Under the pieces are notes generated by a model. The model was not told the origin of the DNA, made no database searches, and saw only the letters and a program-made list of their open reading frames with translations. Both the position numbers and the translations under genes were made by a program. Shown here piece after piece: positions 53,240-61,545 of a stretch of 64,000 nucleotides of DNA. How positions within the stretch are numbered: position 1 is the stretch's first letter; each line of letters starts with the position of its first letter. Source of the DNA: Paenibacillus sp. BJ-4 (GTDB lineage: Bacteria; Bacillota; Bacilli; Paenibacillales; Paenibacillaceae); NCBI RefSeq assembly GCF_020404765.1, contig NZ_JAIVEM010000165.1:1-64000 (forward strand). The letters are read 5' to 3'.

Positions 53240-53902
53240 ATGAACATTGCAGCATTAATTGATCATACATTGTTGCGTGCAGATGCAACGAAGGATGAAA
53301 TTACGAAATTGACCGCTGAGGCGAAGAAATATCAGTTTGCTTCCGTATGTGTGAATCCGGCGTGGGTAGCTTATTCAGCAGAACAACTCGCAGGCACAGG
53401 CGTAGCCATCTGTACAGTTATCGGTTTCCCGCTGGGAGCGAGTACGTCGGCAACAAAAGCATTTGAAACGAAGGATGCTATTGCTAACGGTGCGACTGAG
53501 GTGGATATGGTTATTAACATTGGCGCCTTGAAGGCACGTGATCTGCAGCTCGTGGAGCAGGATATTCGTGCGGTCGTGGAAGCTGCTGCTGGTACACTGG
53601 TAAAAGTCATCATCGAAACCTGCTTGCTGACTGACGAAGAGAAGGTACTTGCATGTGAGATGTCCGTCAAAGCGGGAGCGAATTTTGTGAAAACCTCGAC
53701 TGGCTTCTCTACAGGTGGAGCTACTGCGGAAGACGTGGCCTTGATGCGCAAAACGGTAGGACCTGAGATTGGTGTTAAAGCTTCTGGCGGCGTACGTAGT
53801 CTGGAAGACGTGCAAAAATTAGTAGAAGCAGGCGCAAGTCGGATCGGTGCAAGCTCCGGTGTGAAAATCATCGAGGGCGAGCAGTCTACATCTTCCTACT
53901 AA
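53240..53902 (+). CDS. deoC: Deoxyribose-phosphate aldolase
   Basis: This 220-aa enzyme has IDHTLLRADAT at the start, the catalytic Lys in ANFVKTSTGFSTGGAT and the proton-relay Lys in GVKASGGVRS. It splits deoxyribose-5-phosphate to glyceraldehyde-3-phosphate and acetaldehyde. The length is normal and the ATG follows GAAGGAGCG. It is first gene of the operon after deoR. Confidence 0.97.
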   Translation: MNIAALIDHTLLRADATKDEITKLTAEAKKYQFASVCVNPAWVAYSAEQLAGTGVAICTVIGFPLGASTSATKAFETKDAIANGATEVDMVINIGALKARDLQLVEQDIRAVVEAAAGTLVKVIIETCLLTDEEKVLACEMSVKAGANFVKTSTGFSTGGATAEDVALMRKTVGPEIGVKASGGVRSLEDVQKLVEAGASRIGASSGVKIIEGEQSTSSY

Positions 53903-53933
53903 GTTCATTTTAAAGTCATGGAGGGATTCGCGG

Positions 53934-54329
53934 GTGAAGGATCAATTGATTCATGAAGCGCTTGAGGCGCGTAAACAGGCCTATATTCCGTATTCGAATT
54001 TTCAAGTCGGTGCTGCGGTTCTCGGTAGCAATGGCACGATTTATCGTGGATGTAATGTGGAGAATGCCTCCTACGGCTTATGCAATTGTGCAGAACGGAC
54101 GGCGATTTTTAAAATGGTATCCGAAGGCTGTCGTAAAATTGATGCGATTGCGGTTGTAGCAGACACGGAAGGGCCTGTATCTCCATGCGGGGCCTGTCGT
54201 CAGGTCATTTCCGAATTTGCTCATTCAGATACCAAAATATATCTGACAAACCTTCATGGCAACACGGAAGAGTGGACGATGGAAAAACTATTGCCGGGTG
54301 CTTTTCGTCCCGCGGATTTGGGGAAATAA
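53934..54329 (+). CDS. cdd: Cytidine deaminase
   Basis: This 131-aa homotetrameric-type enzyme has the zinc ligands in GLCNCAERTAIF and SPCGACRQVISE. It converts (deoxy)cytidine to (deoxy)uridine for cleavage by Pdp. It starts at GTG behind GGAGGGA, 31 bases after deoC. Confidence 0.97.
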   Translation: MKDQLIHEALEARKQAYIPYSNFQVGAAVLGSNGTIYRGCNVENASYGLCNCAERTAIFKMVSEGCRKIDAIAVVADTEGPVSPCGACRQVISEFAHSDTKIYLTNLHGNTEEWTMEKLLPGAFRPADLGK

Positions 54330-54366
54330 AAAAAGAATGCCTCTTTCGGGGGCGCGTTCTTTTTAT
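54330..54366 (+). terminator. Internal attenuator/terminator between cdd and nupC
   Basis: AAAAGAATGCCTC, TTTC loop, GGGGGCGCGTTCTTTTT form a stem with a T run directly after the cdd stop but inside the deo cluster. It probably lowers downstream expression or divides the operon. Confidence 0.75.
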
Positions 54367-54372
54367 AGCTAA

Positions 54373-54386
54373 TGTAAGCGCTTAAT
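54373..54386. promoter_or_regulatory. cre-like site upstream of nupC
   Basis: TGTAAGCGCTTAAT matches the CcpA cre consensus TGWAANCGNTNWCA except at the last two positions and lies just after the internal terminator. It suggests glucose repression of uptake and later genes. Confidence 0.6.
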
Positions 54387-54406
54387 GTAATGAGGAGGAT
54401 AATAAA

Positions 54407-55585
54407 ATGAAATATATCATCGCTTTAGTGGGACTGCTCGTTGTATTTGCACTGACTTACATCGCCAGCAGCGACAAGCGCAAAATCAGATATCGTCCGC
54501 TGGCGGTTATGGTTGTATTGCAGGCTGCGCTTGCCTTTGTATTGCTCCACACAGGTATTGGCGAATTTCTAGTCAAAGGCTTTGCAGCAGGGTTTAATAG
54601 TCTGTTGGGATATGCAACCGAAGGGATTAACTTTGTATTCGGCGGAATTGCGAATGAAGGGGCGGCACCGTTCTTCATTGGTGTGCTGCTGCCGATCGTG
54701 TTCATTTCTGCATTGATCGGGATTTTACAATATATAAAAGTGCTGCCTTTTATTATTAAATATATCGGGCTTGTCTTGAGCAAAGTAAACGGAATGGGTA
54801 AACTGGAATCCTACAACGCTGTAGCTTCAGCTATCTTGGGTCAATCCGAGGTGTTTATTTCCGTTAAGAAGCAAATTGGTTTACTGCCGAAACATCGACT
54901 GTATACGTTGTGTGCATCTGCGATGTCTACCGTATCCATGTCGATTGTGGGGGCTTACATGCAAATGCTGAACCCCAAATATGTGGTTACCGCATTGGTG
55001 TTGAACCTGTTCGGCGGCTTTATTATCGCTTCGATTATTAATCCGTACAAGATTGAAAAAGAAGAAGATTTGCTGGAGGTTCAAGAGGAAGAGAAGCAGT
55101 CCTTCTTCGAAATGCTCGGGGAGTATATTATGGACGGCTTCAAGGTCGCCATTACCGTAGCAGCGATGCTGATTGGTTTTGTGGCGCTGATTGCCATGGT
55201 TAACGGCATTTTCTCCTGGTTGTTCGGAATCAGTTTTCAGGCGTTGCTGGGATATGTGTTTGCACCGTTCGCCTTTGTTATGGGGATTCCGTGGAACGAA
55301 GCGGTTCAGGCGGGCAGCATTATGGCTACCAAGCTCGTATCCAACGAATTTGTGGCCATGCTGGATCTGACCAAGCAAACGGGCTTGTCTGAGCGTACAA
55401 TCGGGATCGTATCCGTATTCCTCGTATCCTTTGCGAACTTCTCATCCATCGGGATCATTTCCGGGGCTGTGAAGGGGCTGCATGAAAAGCAAGGGAATGT
55501 GGTGGCCCGCTTTGGTCTGAAGCTGTTGTACGGGGCGACGCTGGTTAGCGTGCTGTCGGCAACGATTGCAGGGTTGTTTTTGTAA
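54407..55585 (+). CDS. nupC: Concentrative nucleoside transporter NupC
   Basis: This 392-aa membrane protein of the CNT family shows an N-terminal segment, GVLLPIVFISALIGILQYIK, the nucleoside-site region GQSEVFISVKKQ (conserved QSE) and NEFVAMLDL, SFANFSSIGIISGAVKGL. It imports nucleosides with protons or sodium. ATG follows GAGGAGG. It feeds DeoD and Pdp encoded downstream. Confidence 0.95.
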   Translation: MKYIIALVGLLVVFALTYIASSDKRKIRYRPLAVMVVLQAALAFVLLHTGIGEFLVKGFAAGFNSLLGYATEGINFVFGGIANEGAAPFFIGVLLPIVFISALIGILQYIKVLPFIIKYIGLVLSKVNGMGKLESYNAVASAILGQSEVFISVKKQIGLLPKHRLYTLCASAMSTVSMSIVGAYMQMLNPKYVVTALVLNLFGGFIIASIINPYKIEKEEDLLEVQEEEKQSFFEMLGEYIMDGFKVAITVAAMLIGFVALIAMVNGIFSWLFGISFQALLGYVFAPFAFVMGIPWNEAVQAGSIMATKLVSNEFVAMLDLTKQTGLSERTIGIVSVFLVSFANFSSIGIISGAVKGLHEKQGNVVARFGLKLLYGATLVSVLSATIAGLFL

Positions 55586-55615
55586 GAAAAAACAGCGAGT
55601 CAGGAAAGGATTTTT

Positions 55616-56800
55616 ATGATGTCTAAATTTAAACGGATTCACTTGATCGTTTTGGACTCGGTCGGCATCGGCGAAGCACCGGATGCTGCCCAGTTTGATG
55701 ATTACGATGTAGATACACTCGGTCATATCGCCCGCGAACGTGGGGGGCTGAACATGCCGAATATGGGTAAGCTTGGTCTGTCCAACATTCGTTCCATCGA
55801 AGGGATACCAGCGGCCGAAAAGCCGCTCGCATACTACACTAAAATGCAGGAAGCGTCCAATGGCAAGGATACGATGACTGGGCATTGGGAGATCATGGGC
55901 TTGAATATTGCGGTTCCGTTCCGCGTATTCCCAGATGGGTTCCCGGATGAGCTGATTCAGCGCATTGAGGAGCATACAGGCCGCAAAGTGATTGGCAACA
56001 AGCCTGCCAGCGGAACGGAAATCATTGATGAGCTGGGCGAAGAACATGTGAAAACAGGAGCGCTCATCATTTATACCTCGGCGGATTCGGTGCTGCAAAT
56101 TGCGGCGCATGAGGAAGTTGTACCTTTGAAGGAGCTCTATGAGATTTGTGAGTTCTGCCGTAAAATCACGCTGGAAGATCCGTACATGCTGGGCCGCATT
56201 ATTGCACGTCCGTTCGTAGGCGAGCCAGGGAAATTCTCCCGTACCTCCAATCGTCATGATTATGCGCTCAAGCCGTTTGGTCGCACCACGATGAACGAGC
56301 TGAAGGATGCAGGTCTGGATGTGATCGCTTTGGGTAAAATCTCCGACATTTATGACGGTGAGGGTGTAACGAAGGCGGTACGCACCGTATCCAATATGGA
56401 CGGCATGGATAAGCTGGTCACTACGCTGGATGAGGAATTTACCGGATTAAGCTTCTTGAATTTGGTGGACTTTGATGCTGTATACGGTCACCGCCGTGAT
56501 CCACAGGGATATGGTCAAGCCTTGGACGATTACGATGCACGTTTGCCGGAGGTATTGGCCAAAATGGCGGATGACGATCTGCTGATCATCACTGCGGACC
56601 ATGGGAATGACCCAACGTATCGGGGAACGGATCATACCCGTGAATATGTGCCATTGTTGATGTATTCCCCACGTTTTGCAGCTGGAGGCAAGGAGCTGGC
56701 AGTTCGTAAAACGTTTGCGGATATTGGAGCAACGGTAGCGGATAACTTTGGTGTAAAACTGCCAGAACACGGAACGAGCTTTTTGGCAGAACTTCAGTAA
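55616..56800 (+). CDS. deoB: Phosphopentomutase
   Basis: This 394-aa alkaline-phosphatase-superfamily enzyme has metal ligands LDSVGIGEAPDA, phospho-Thr region GKDTMTGHWE and TADHGNDPTYRGTDHTRE. It interconverts (deoxy)ribose-1- and -5-phosphate, linking the phosphorylases to DeoC. Tandem ATG codons (55616/55619) follow AGGAAAGG. Confidence 0.97.
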   Translation: MMSKFKRIHLIVLDSVGIGEAPDAAQFDDYDVDTLGHIARERGGLNMPNMGKLGLSNIRSIEGIPAAEKPLAYYTKMQEASNGKDTMTGHWEIMGLNIAVPFRVFPDGFPDELIQRIEEHTGRKVIGNKPASGTEIIDELGEEHVKTGALIIYTSADSVLQIAAHEEVVPLKELYEICEFCRKITLEDPYMLGRIIARPFVGEPGKFSRTSNRHDYALKPFGRTTMNELKDAGLDVIALGKISDIYDGEGVTKAVRTVSNMDGMDKLVTTLDEEFTGLSFLNLVDFDAVYGHRRDPQGYGQALDDYDARLPEVLAKMADDDLLIITADHGNDPTYRGTDHTREYVPLLMYSPRFAAGGKELAVRKTFADIGATVADNFGVKLPEHGTSFLAELQ

Positions 56801-56839
56801 CGATATAAGCACGGACAAATGGGACGGAGGAATAGAAAA

Positions 56840-57547
56840 ATGAGTGTACACATTGGAGCTAAGCCAGGAGAGATTGCAGAAACGATTTTGCTGCCAGGAG
56901 ACCCGTTACGGGCGAAATTTATCGCTGAAACGTATCTGGAGGACGTGACCTGCTACAACGAGGTGCGCGGAATGCTCGGATTTACGGGAACATATCAAGG
57001 CAAACGCTTGTCTGTACAGGGAACTGGAATGGGGCTGCCTTCGATCAGTATTTATGTCAATGAGCTGATCAGCGAGTACGGTGTAAAAAACTTGTTCCGT
57101 GTAGGTACATGCGGCGGGATGAAGGAGCATGTGCATGTTCGTGACGTTATTTTGGCACAGGCTTCGTGTACGGATTCCGGTATGAACCGTCATATCTTTG
57201 GCGGCTACGACTTCTCACCGATTGCCAGCTTCCCTCTTTTGAAGGGCGCTTATGATCGTGGTGTTGCCAAAGGCTTGAACATGCATGTCGGAAACGTATT
57301 CAGCTCGGACAGCTTTTATCGTGATGACAAATCAGTGGTGCAAAAGCTGATGGAATACGGCGTGCTGGGTGTCGAAATGGAGACTTCGGCTTTATATACG
57401 CTGGCAGCCAAATTTGGCGTCAACGCGCTGACGATTTTGACGGTAAGCGATCATTTGCTGACGGGTGAGGAAACGACCGCGGAAGAACGGCAAACGACCT
57501 TTAAAGAAATGATGGAAGTTGCACTGGATACAGCAGTATCCCTGTAA
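56840..57547 (+). CDS. deoD: Purine-nucleoside phosphorylase, DeoD type
   Basis: This 235-aa enzyme has PGDPLRAKFIAE, GTGMGLPSISIYVNEL, RVGTCGG and GVEMETSALYTLA (ribose and base site), SDHL near the end. It cleaves purine nucleosides to base and (deoxy)ribose-1-phosphate. ATG 56840 follows GACGGAGGAA; the earlier in-frame start has no ribosome binding site. Confidence 0.97.
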   Translation: MSVHIGAKPGEIAETILLPGDPLRAKFIAETYLEDVTCYNEVRGMLGFTGTYQGKRLSVQGTGMGLPSISIYVNELISEYGVKNLFRVGTCGGMKEHVHVRDVILAQASCTDSGMNRHIFGGYDFSPIASFPLLKGAYDRGVAKGLNMHVGNVFSSDSFYRDDKSVVQKLMEYGVLGVEMETSALYTLAAKFGVNALTILTVSDHLLTGEETTAEERQTTFKEMMEVALDTAVSL

Positions 57548-57579
57548 ACGATCATACGCACAGTGAGGAGAAATGACAT

Positions 57580-58881
57580 ATGAGAATGGTAGACTTGATT
57601 GAGAAAAAACGTGATGGAAAAGAACTGAGTACGGAGGAAATTAATTTTATTATCCAAGGCTACACTCAGGGTGAAATTCCTGATTATCAGGTCAGTGCAT
57701 TGGCGATGTCCATTTTCTTCAAAGATATGACCGAACGGGAACGCGCTGATCTGACCATGGCGATGGTTCATTCAGGTGATACGATTGATCTGTCCGCGAT
57801 TGAAGGAGTAAAGGTCGATAAGCACTCGACTGGTGGTGTGGGCGATACGACAACGCTGGTACTGGCCCCGCTCGTAGCAGCCTTGGACATTCCGGTGGCG
57901 AAAATGTCAGGTCGCGGCCTCGGACATACCGGGGGAACGATTGACAAGCTGGAGGCGATCGCCGGCTTCCACGTAGAAATCAGCAAGGATGAATTCGTGG
58001 AGCTGGTGAACCGCAGCAAAATTGCCGTAGTCGGACAAAGCGGCAACCTGACGCCTGCGGACAAAAAGCTGTATGCCTTGCGTGACGTTACAGCAACGGT
58101 CAACTCGATTCCGCTGATTGCCAGTTCGATTATGAGTAAAAAAATCGCTGCCGGCTCCGATGCCATCGTACTGGATGTCAAGACAGGAGCAGGCGCGTTT
58201 ATGAAAACGGTAGACGATGCCAGAAAGCTGGCACATGCGATGGTAAGCATCGGTAACAATGTCGGTCGCAAAACGATGGCGGTTATTTCTGATATGAGCC
58301 AACCGCTAGGTCTGGCCATTGGTAACTCGCTGGAAGTCAAAGAAGCGATTGATACACTGCGCGGTGAAGGACCCAAAGATCTGGAAGAGCTGTGTATGGC
58401 TTTGGGCAGTCAGATGGTATTTTTGGCCGGGAAAGCAGATTCCCTCGAAAATGCTGAAGAGAAGCTCAAAGAAGTCATTCGCAACGGCAAAGCACTGGAG
58501 AAATTCAAGGAGTTTATTGCCAATCAGGGCGGTGACGCTTCTGTAGTGGATCATCCTGAACGCTTGCCGCAGGCACAGTATCTCATAGAAGTACCAGCAA
58601 AGCAGGATGGTGTGGTGGCCGAGATTGTGGCGGACGAAATCGGTACGGCTGCGATGCTGCTTGGAGCAGGACGTGCGACCAAAGAATCCGAAATTGATCT
58701 GGCTGTCGGCCTGATGCTGAACAAAAAGGTCGGCGATGCTGTTAAAAAAGGCGATTCGCTGGTTACTATCCATGCGAACCGTGAAGACGTAGCCCAGGTG
58801 CTGGAGAAAATCTACGCGAACATCCGTATTGCGGATCACGCGGAAGCGCCAGTGCTGATCTACGGAACGGTAACAGAATAA
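57580..58881 (+). CDS. pdp: Pyrimidine-nucleoside phosphorylase
   Basis: This 433-aa enzyme has the signature SGRGLGHTGGTIDKLEAI and KHSTGGVGDTTTL, with normal length. It cleaves uridine, deoxyuridine and thymidine. It is the last gene of the deo operon and is followed by a strong terminator. Confidence 0.97.
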   Translation: MRMVDLIEKKRDGKELSTEEINFIIQGYTQGEIPDYQVSALAMSIFFKDMTERERADLTMAMVHSGDTIDLSAIEGVKVDKHSTGGVGDTTTLVLAPLVAALDIPVAKMSGRGLGHTGGTIDKLEAIAGFHVEISKDEFVELVNRSKIAVVGQSGNLTPADKKLYALRDVTATVNSIPLIASSIMSKKIAAGSDAIVLDVKTGAGAFMKTVDDARKLAHAMVSIGNNVGRKTMAVISDMSQPLGLAIGNSLEVKEAIDTLRGEGPKDLEELCMALGSQMVFLAGKADSLENAEEKLKEVIRNGKALEKFKEFIANQGGDASVVDHPERLPQAQYLIEVPAKQDGVVAEIVADEIGTAAMLLGAGRATKESEIDLAVGLMLNKKVGDAVKKGDSLVTIHANREDVAQVLEKIYANIRIADHAEAPVLIYGTVTE

Positions 58882-58929
58882 GCACCAGGTAGGCCAAGTC
58901 CATCCAAGATTTGATTGAACAGGTGATAG

Positions 58930-58967
58930 AGTCGGGACCCCTAATTCAGGGGAGTTCCGGCTTTTTT
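58930..58967 (+). terminator. Terminator of the deo operon
   Basis: AGTCGGGAC and GTTCCGGCT with inner CCCCT/AGGGG around AATTC, followed by T6. Confidence 0.9.
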
Positions 58968-58995
58968 CATTTTTAGGGCGAAAAGGAGGGACGAC

Positions 58996-59568
58996 ATGAC
59001 ACTATTAAAAATCAAAACAGCTGGTTTGCATCAATTTGCGAGAAAGGGATACGATGCCGCTTCTCTGCAATTGATTGCTGATGAGGTAGGGATAAAGAAG
59101 CAGTCTATTTACAACCATTTTAAAAGCAAAGATGATTTGTTTTTGGATATATTTTCTGATGCGGTGAAGCAGGAAATTCTAGAGTTGGATCGTTATTTTC
59201 ATGAGCAATCTGAGCAGCCGCTTGAAGCTGTTCTACGAGGGCTCATCACCGAATTCAAGGATCGTTATGAGAGCGCCATGAATTTGCGTTTGATTTTGTA
59301 TGTCGGCTTTTTGATACCGTCCGATCTGGAGGGCCAAATTCAGGCCATGGTTATACGCTATGTCCAGCATAAGACGAATTTGGTGTATGAGCGGATCGCA
59401 GCCGAAACGTCGGTAAAGCTGCGTGTGCCAGCCCGGTCTGCCGCAACAGCTTATATGAATTTAATTGAAGGCATGCTGGTAGAGCTTGTGTATAACGGAA
59501 CCGCCGATTTTGATCCGCGTCTGGAAAGCTCTTGGGATATTTACTGGCATGGACTAATTCAGAATTGA
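58996..59568 (+). CDS. TetR-family transcriptional regulator
   Basis: This 190-aa protein has an N-terminal helix-turn-helix (FARKGYDAASLQLIADEVGIKKQSIYNHFKSKDDLF, residues about 14-48) and a helical effector domain. The ATG follows AAGGAGGG. No exporter gene, its usual target, is adjacent. Confidence 0.92.
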   Translation: MTLLKIKTAGLHQFARKGYDAASLQLIADEVGIKKQSIYNHFKSKDDLFLDIFSDAVKQEILELDRYFHEQSEQPLEAVLRGLITEFKDRYESAMNLRLILYVGFLIPSDLEGQIQAMVIRYVQHKTNLVYERIAAETSVKLRVPARSAATAYMNLIEGMLVELVYNGTADFDPRLESSWDIYWHGLIQN

Positions 59569-59859
59569 GTAAATGAAAGCAGGCATGGGCTATTAGTGTA
59601 GTAGGAGAGCATGAACGGGAGGATGCTGCAGGTTCATTTTACAACTTCTTGCGGCCTATCTCATGATTTTGTGATTTACAGTGTATTGGATAAGAAGAAG
59701 TCTCGTAACACGCTGCACATATAAGCCTTCTTAGGTTATTAGGTTATTAGAGGAATATGAGAGTAAGCTGGGTGGATGCTTTTGATCCGGTTTGAAAAAT
59801 ATGACAGCTGGACTCATAATAGATATGAGTTCGGCTTTTTTTGTGAAGGAGGACATAAA
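59569..59859. other. Intergenic region with terminator/attenuator
   Basis: No gene is seen. The region holds short TTAGG repeats near 59733-59748 and a hairpin with a T run (59806-59841) directly before the ribosome binding site of the next gene. Confidence 0.5.
59806..59841 (+). terminator. Hairpin with T run just before the next gene
   Basis: AGC-GACTCAT pairs with ATGAGTTC-GCT around a short loop, followed by T7. It is 19 bases before the ATG and may attenuate that gene or end a transcript from upstream. Confidence 0.7.
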
Positions 59860-60357
59860 ATGGTGGAGAAATGGGTTTGGATGGGCGTTGCGGGGGTGAT
59901 CGTAGGCTATGCCACTTTTGCCAGTTACCATACCACGAATACTACATCAACATCAACGTCGAGTGTGACACACCCGGCAGCACCGCTTAACGCGCAGAGT
60001 GAGCAGGGAGGCGCAGCCAAGCGTATCGTACATGATCAAAGAATATATTTTGAAGGAAAAGGCGAAACGAGCTTTACATTTGAAGAGGGGCGCAAGCTGT
60101 ACATCAGCATCAAAAATACAGGAAAGCAACCCGTACAATACAAGCTCAACAGTTCGAATGGATCAGACTTGGAAGGTACAACGAGCGGATTTACTAGACG
60201 AACGTTGCAGCCGGGAGAACGTCATGATCTGTTGTTTGTAAAGCCGGAGGAGCAGACAGAAGCGGGAAACGGCTCCTCGAATAAGTTGATCTTGAACGTA
60301 AGCACAGACGATGGATCGCAAGGAACCGTTAAAACCTTCGCATATATTACGCTGTAA
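59860..60357 (+). CDS. Exported/anchored protein of unknown function
   Basis: This 165-aa protein has one N-terminal hydrophobic segment (VWMGVAGVIVGYATFASY), a Thr/Ser-rich linker, and a beta-sandwich-like domain (RKLYISIKNTGKQPVQYKLN; RTLQPGERHDLLFVK). I do not recognise a named family. ATG 59860 follows GAAGGAGGA; a longer start upstream would run through the hairpin. Confidence 0.75.
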   Translation: MVEKWVWMGVAGVIVGYATFASYHTTNTTSTSTSSVTHPAAPLNAQSEQGGAAKRIVHDQRIYFEGKGETSFTFEEGRKLYISIKNTGKQPVQYKLNSSNGSDLEGTTSGFTRRTLQPGERHDLLFVKPEEQTEAGNGSSNKLILNVSTDDGSQGTVKTFAYITL

Positions 60358-60478
60358 GCTCCTTCCAAAATGGGCATGACATGCGGTCATTAGCCTACTA
60401 TGTTACAATAGAACGGTTGAAGACTTAATGAACAGAATAGGTCAGAGCAGAAAGCAGAAGCAGAAAGGATGACCCGTT

Positions 60479-61162
60479 GTGCCCAAAAATCATGAATTCG
60501 GTAATCAAAAGCTGTCACGTAGGCTGTCGCTCACAGCCATTTTACTTACACTTACATTTGTAGCTCTTGCTGGCTGCGGCCAGGATAAGAATGCTGAAAC
60601 CAGCAATACCGGAAGCAGTACAAGCGTGATGGAGAACGGAGCCGATGCGAATCGTAGCGGTTCAGCCCAAAATGACAAAGCAACCAAAGAGAGTGGGAAT
60701 GCAGAAAACAGAAGCAATGACGCGCAAAAGTCCACTCCTTCGGTCCCGGCTACTTCATCGGATGCAGCTTCTTCCCTGACACCCTCCAATCCATCTCAAA
60801 ATCCTTTTGAGGTAGCAGGCATTCAAGACCCTAAGGCGTTTTTAAACACGTTCAAAGCGTTACAGAAGGCTGTTGCTGACAATGACAAAGAGAAGGTAGC
60901 CAATTATATTTTTTACCCTCTGCGTGTCAATGATAGCGAGAAATCGCTAACAATTCCGAATAAGAAAGATTTTATTGCCAAGTATGATCAAATTTTTACG
61001 GATGCGATTCGTGAGGCGTTGGTGAATCAAAAGACGGATGATTTGTTTGTCAATTACCAAGGAGTTATGGTTGGCTCGGGTGAACTGTGGTTAAGAAGAG
61101 GCACGGACAATCCGAAGCTTTTTGGAGTCTTTTCGATTAATCTTGAAACCGTGGCCAACTAA
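60479..61162 (+). CDS. Lipoprotein of unknown function
   Basis: The 227-aa protein has a lipoprotein signal (ILLTLTFVALAGCGQ), a long Ser/Asn/Thr-rich linker (about residues 38-110) and a globular domain (FLNTFKALQKAVADNDKEKV; DLFVNYQGVMVGSGELWLRR) of NTF2-like appearance. It starts at GTG behind AAAGGATG. It is probably a surface-anchored lipoprotein; no partner indicates a function. Confidence 0.8.
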   Translation: MPKNHEFGNQKLSRRLSLTAILLTLTFVALAGCGQDKNAETSNTGSSTSVMENGADANRSGSAQNDKATKESGNAENRSNDAQKSTPSVPATSSDAASSLTPSNPSQNPFEVAGIQDPKAFLNTFKALQKAVADNDKEKVANYIFYPLRVNDSEKSLTIPNKKDFIAKYDQIFTDAIREALVNQKTDDLFVNYQGVMVGSGELWLRRGTDNPKLFGVFSINLETVAN

Positions 61163-61194
61163 GCAATACTCCGCGTGTGAAAATAACCCCTAAG

Positions 61195-61226
61195 CAGTCG
61201 GAAACATACTTTCATGTTTCTGGCTG
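61195..61226 (+). terminator. Hairpin after the lipoprotein gene (weak terminator)
   Basis: CAGTCGGAAACAT pairs with ATGTTTCTGGCTG around a short loop, 32 bases after the stop. The following sequence (TCCTCCCTTTG) has no clean T run. Confidence 0.5.
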
Positions 61227-61276
61227 TCCTCCCTTTGAAGCAAGCAAAGCACAGATAGCCCATGCCAAAAAAAAGT

Positions 61277-61305
61277 TTGACATTGTTCATAAACACTCGT
61301 ATTAT
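61277..61305 (+). promoter_or_regulatory. SigA-type promoter of the sulfate operon
   Basis: TTGACA (61277-61282), 17-base spacer, TATTAT (61300-61305). It gives a leader of about 235 bases before sbp. Confidence 0.75.
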
Positions 61306-61381
61306 ATTCGTATAACTCATTAAACAGGTAGGAATTAAAGATTTAAAGTATTAAAGTATGGTCATTATGATCACGCCATTG

Positions 61382-61472
61382 TGGCGGAGAACCTCTAGGA
61401 ACAGCAGGCAGACACTGTCCACGCGACAGGTTTGACCTATCAGGGCTGCATCAGGGAATTCTCCGCTATTTT
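61382..61472 (+). promoter_or_regulatory. Structured leader of the sulfate operon (attenuator candidate)
   Basis: TGGCGGAGAA (61382-61391) pairs with TTCTCCGCTA (61459-61468) and is followed by TTTTTC, so the closed form looks like a terminator. Inside are smaller helices: CTGTC-cacgc-GACAG (61415-61429) and CCT/AGG pairs. It lies in the middle of the sbp leader. It does not show the SAM (S-box) consensus. It could be a ligand- or protein-responsive attenuator. Confidence 0.5.
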
Positions 61473-61545
61473 TCTGAATAGGTCTGTAAATAACAGGCGT
61501 AAATGAATGTGTTTTCACAAAATACATAGAATTAGGGGTGTCTTG

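Noticed and set aside
59776..59859. Upstream start for the exported protein gene
   Set aside because: The extension runs through a terminator-like hairpin and lacks a ribosome binding site, while ATG 59860 has GAAGGAGGA.
61382..61472. SAM (S-box) riboswitch before the sulfate operon
   Set aside because: The S-box core sequences and helix order are not present. I list it only as an unclassified leader.
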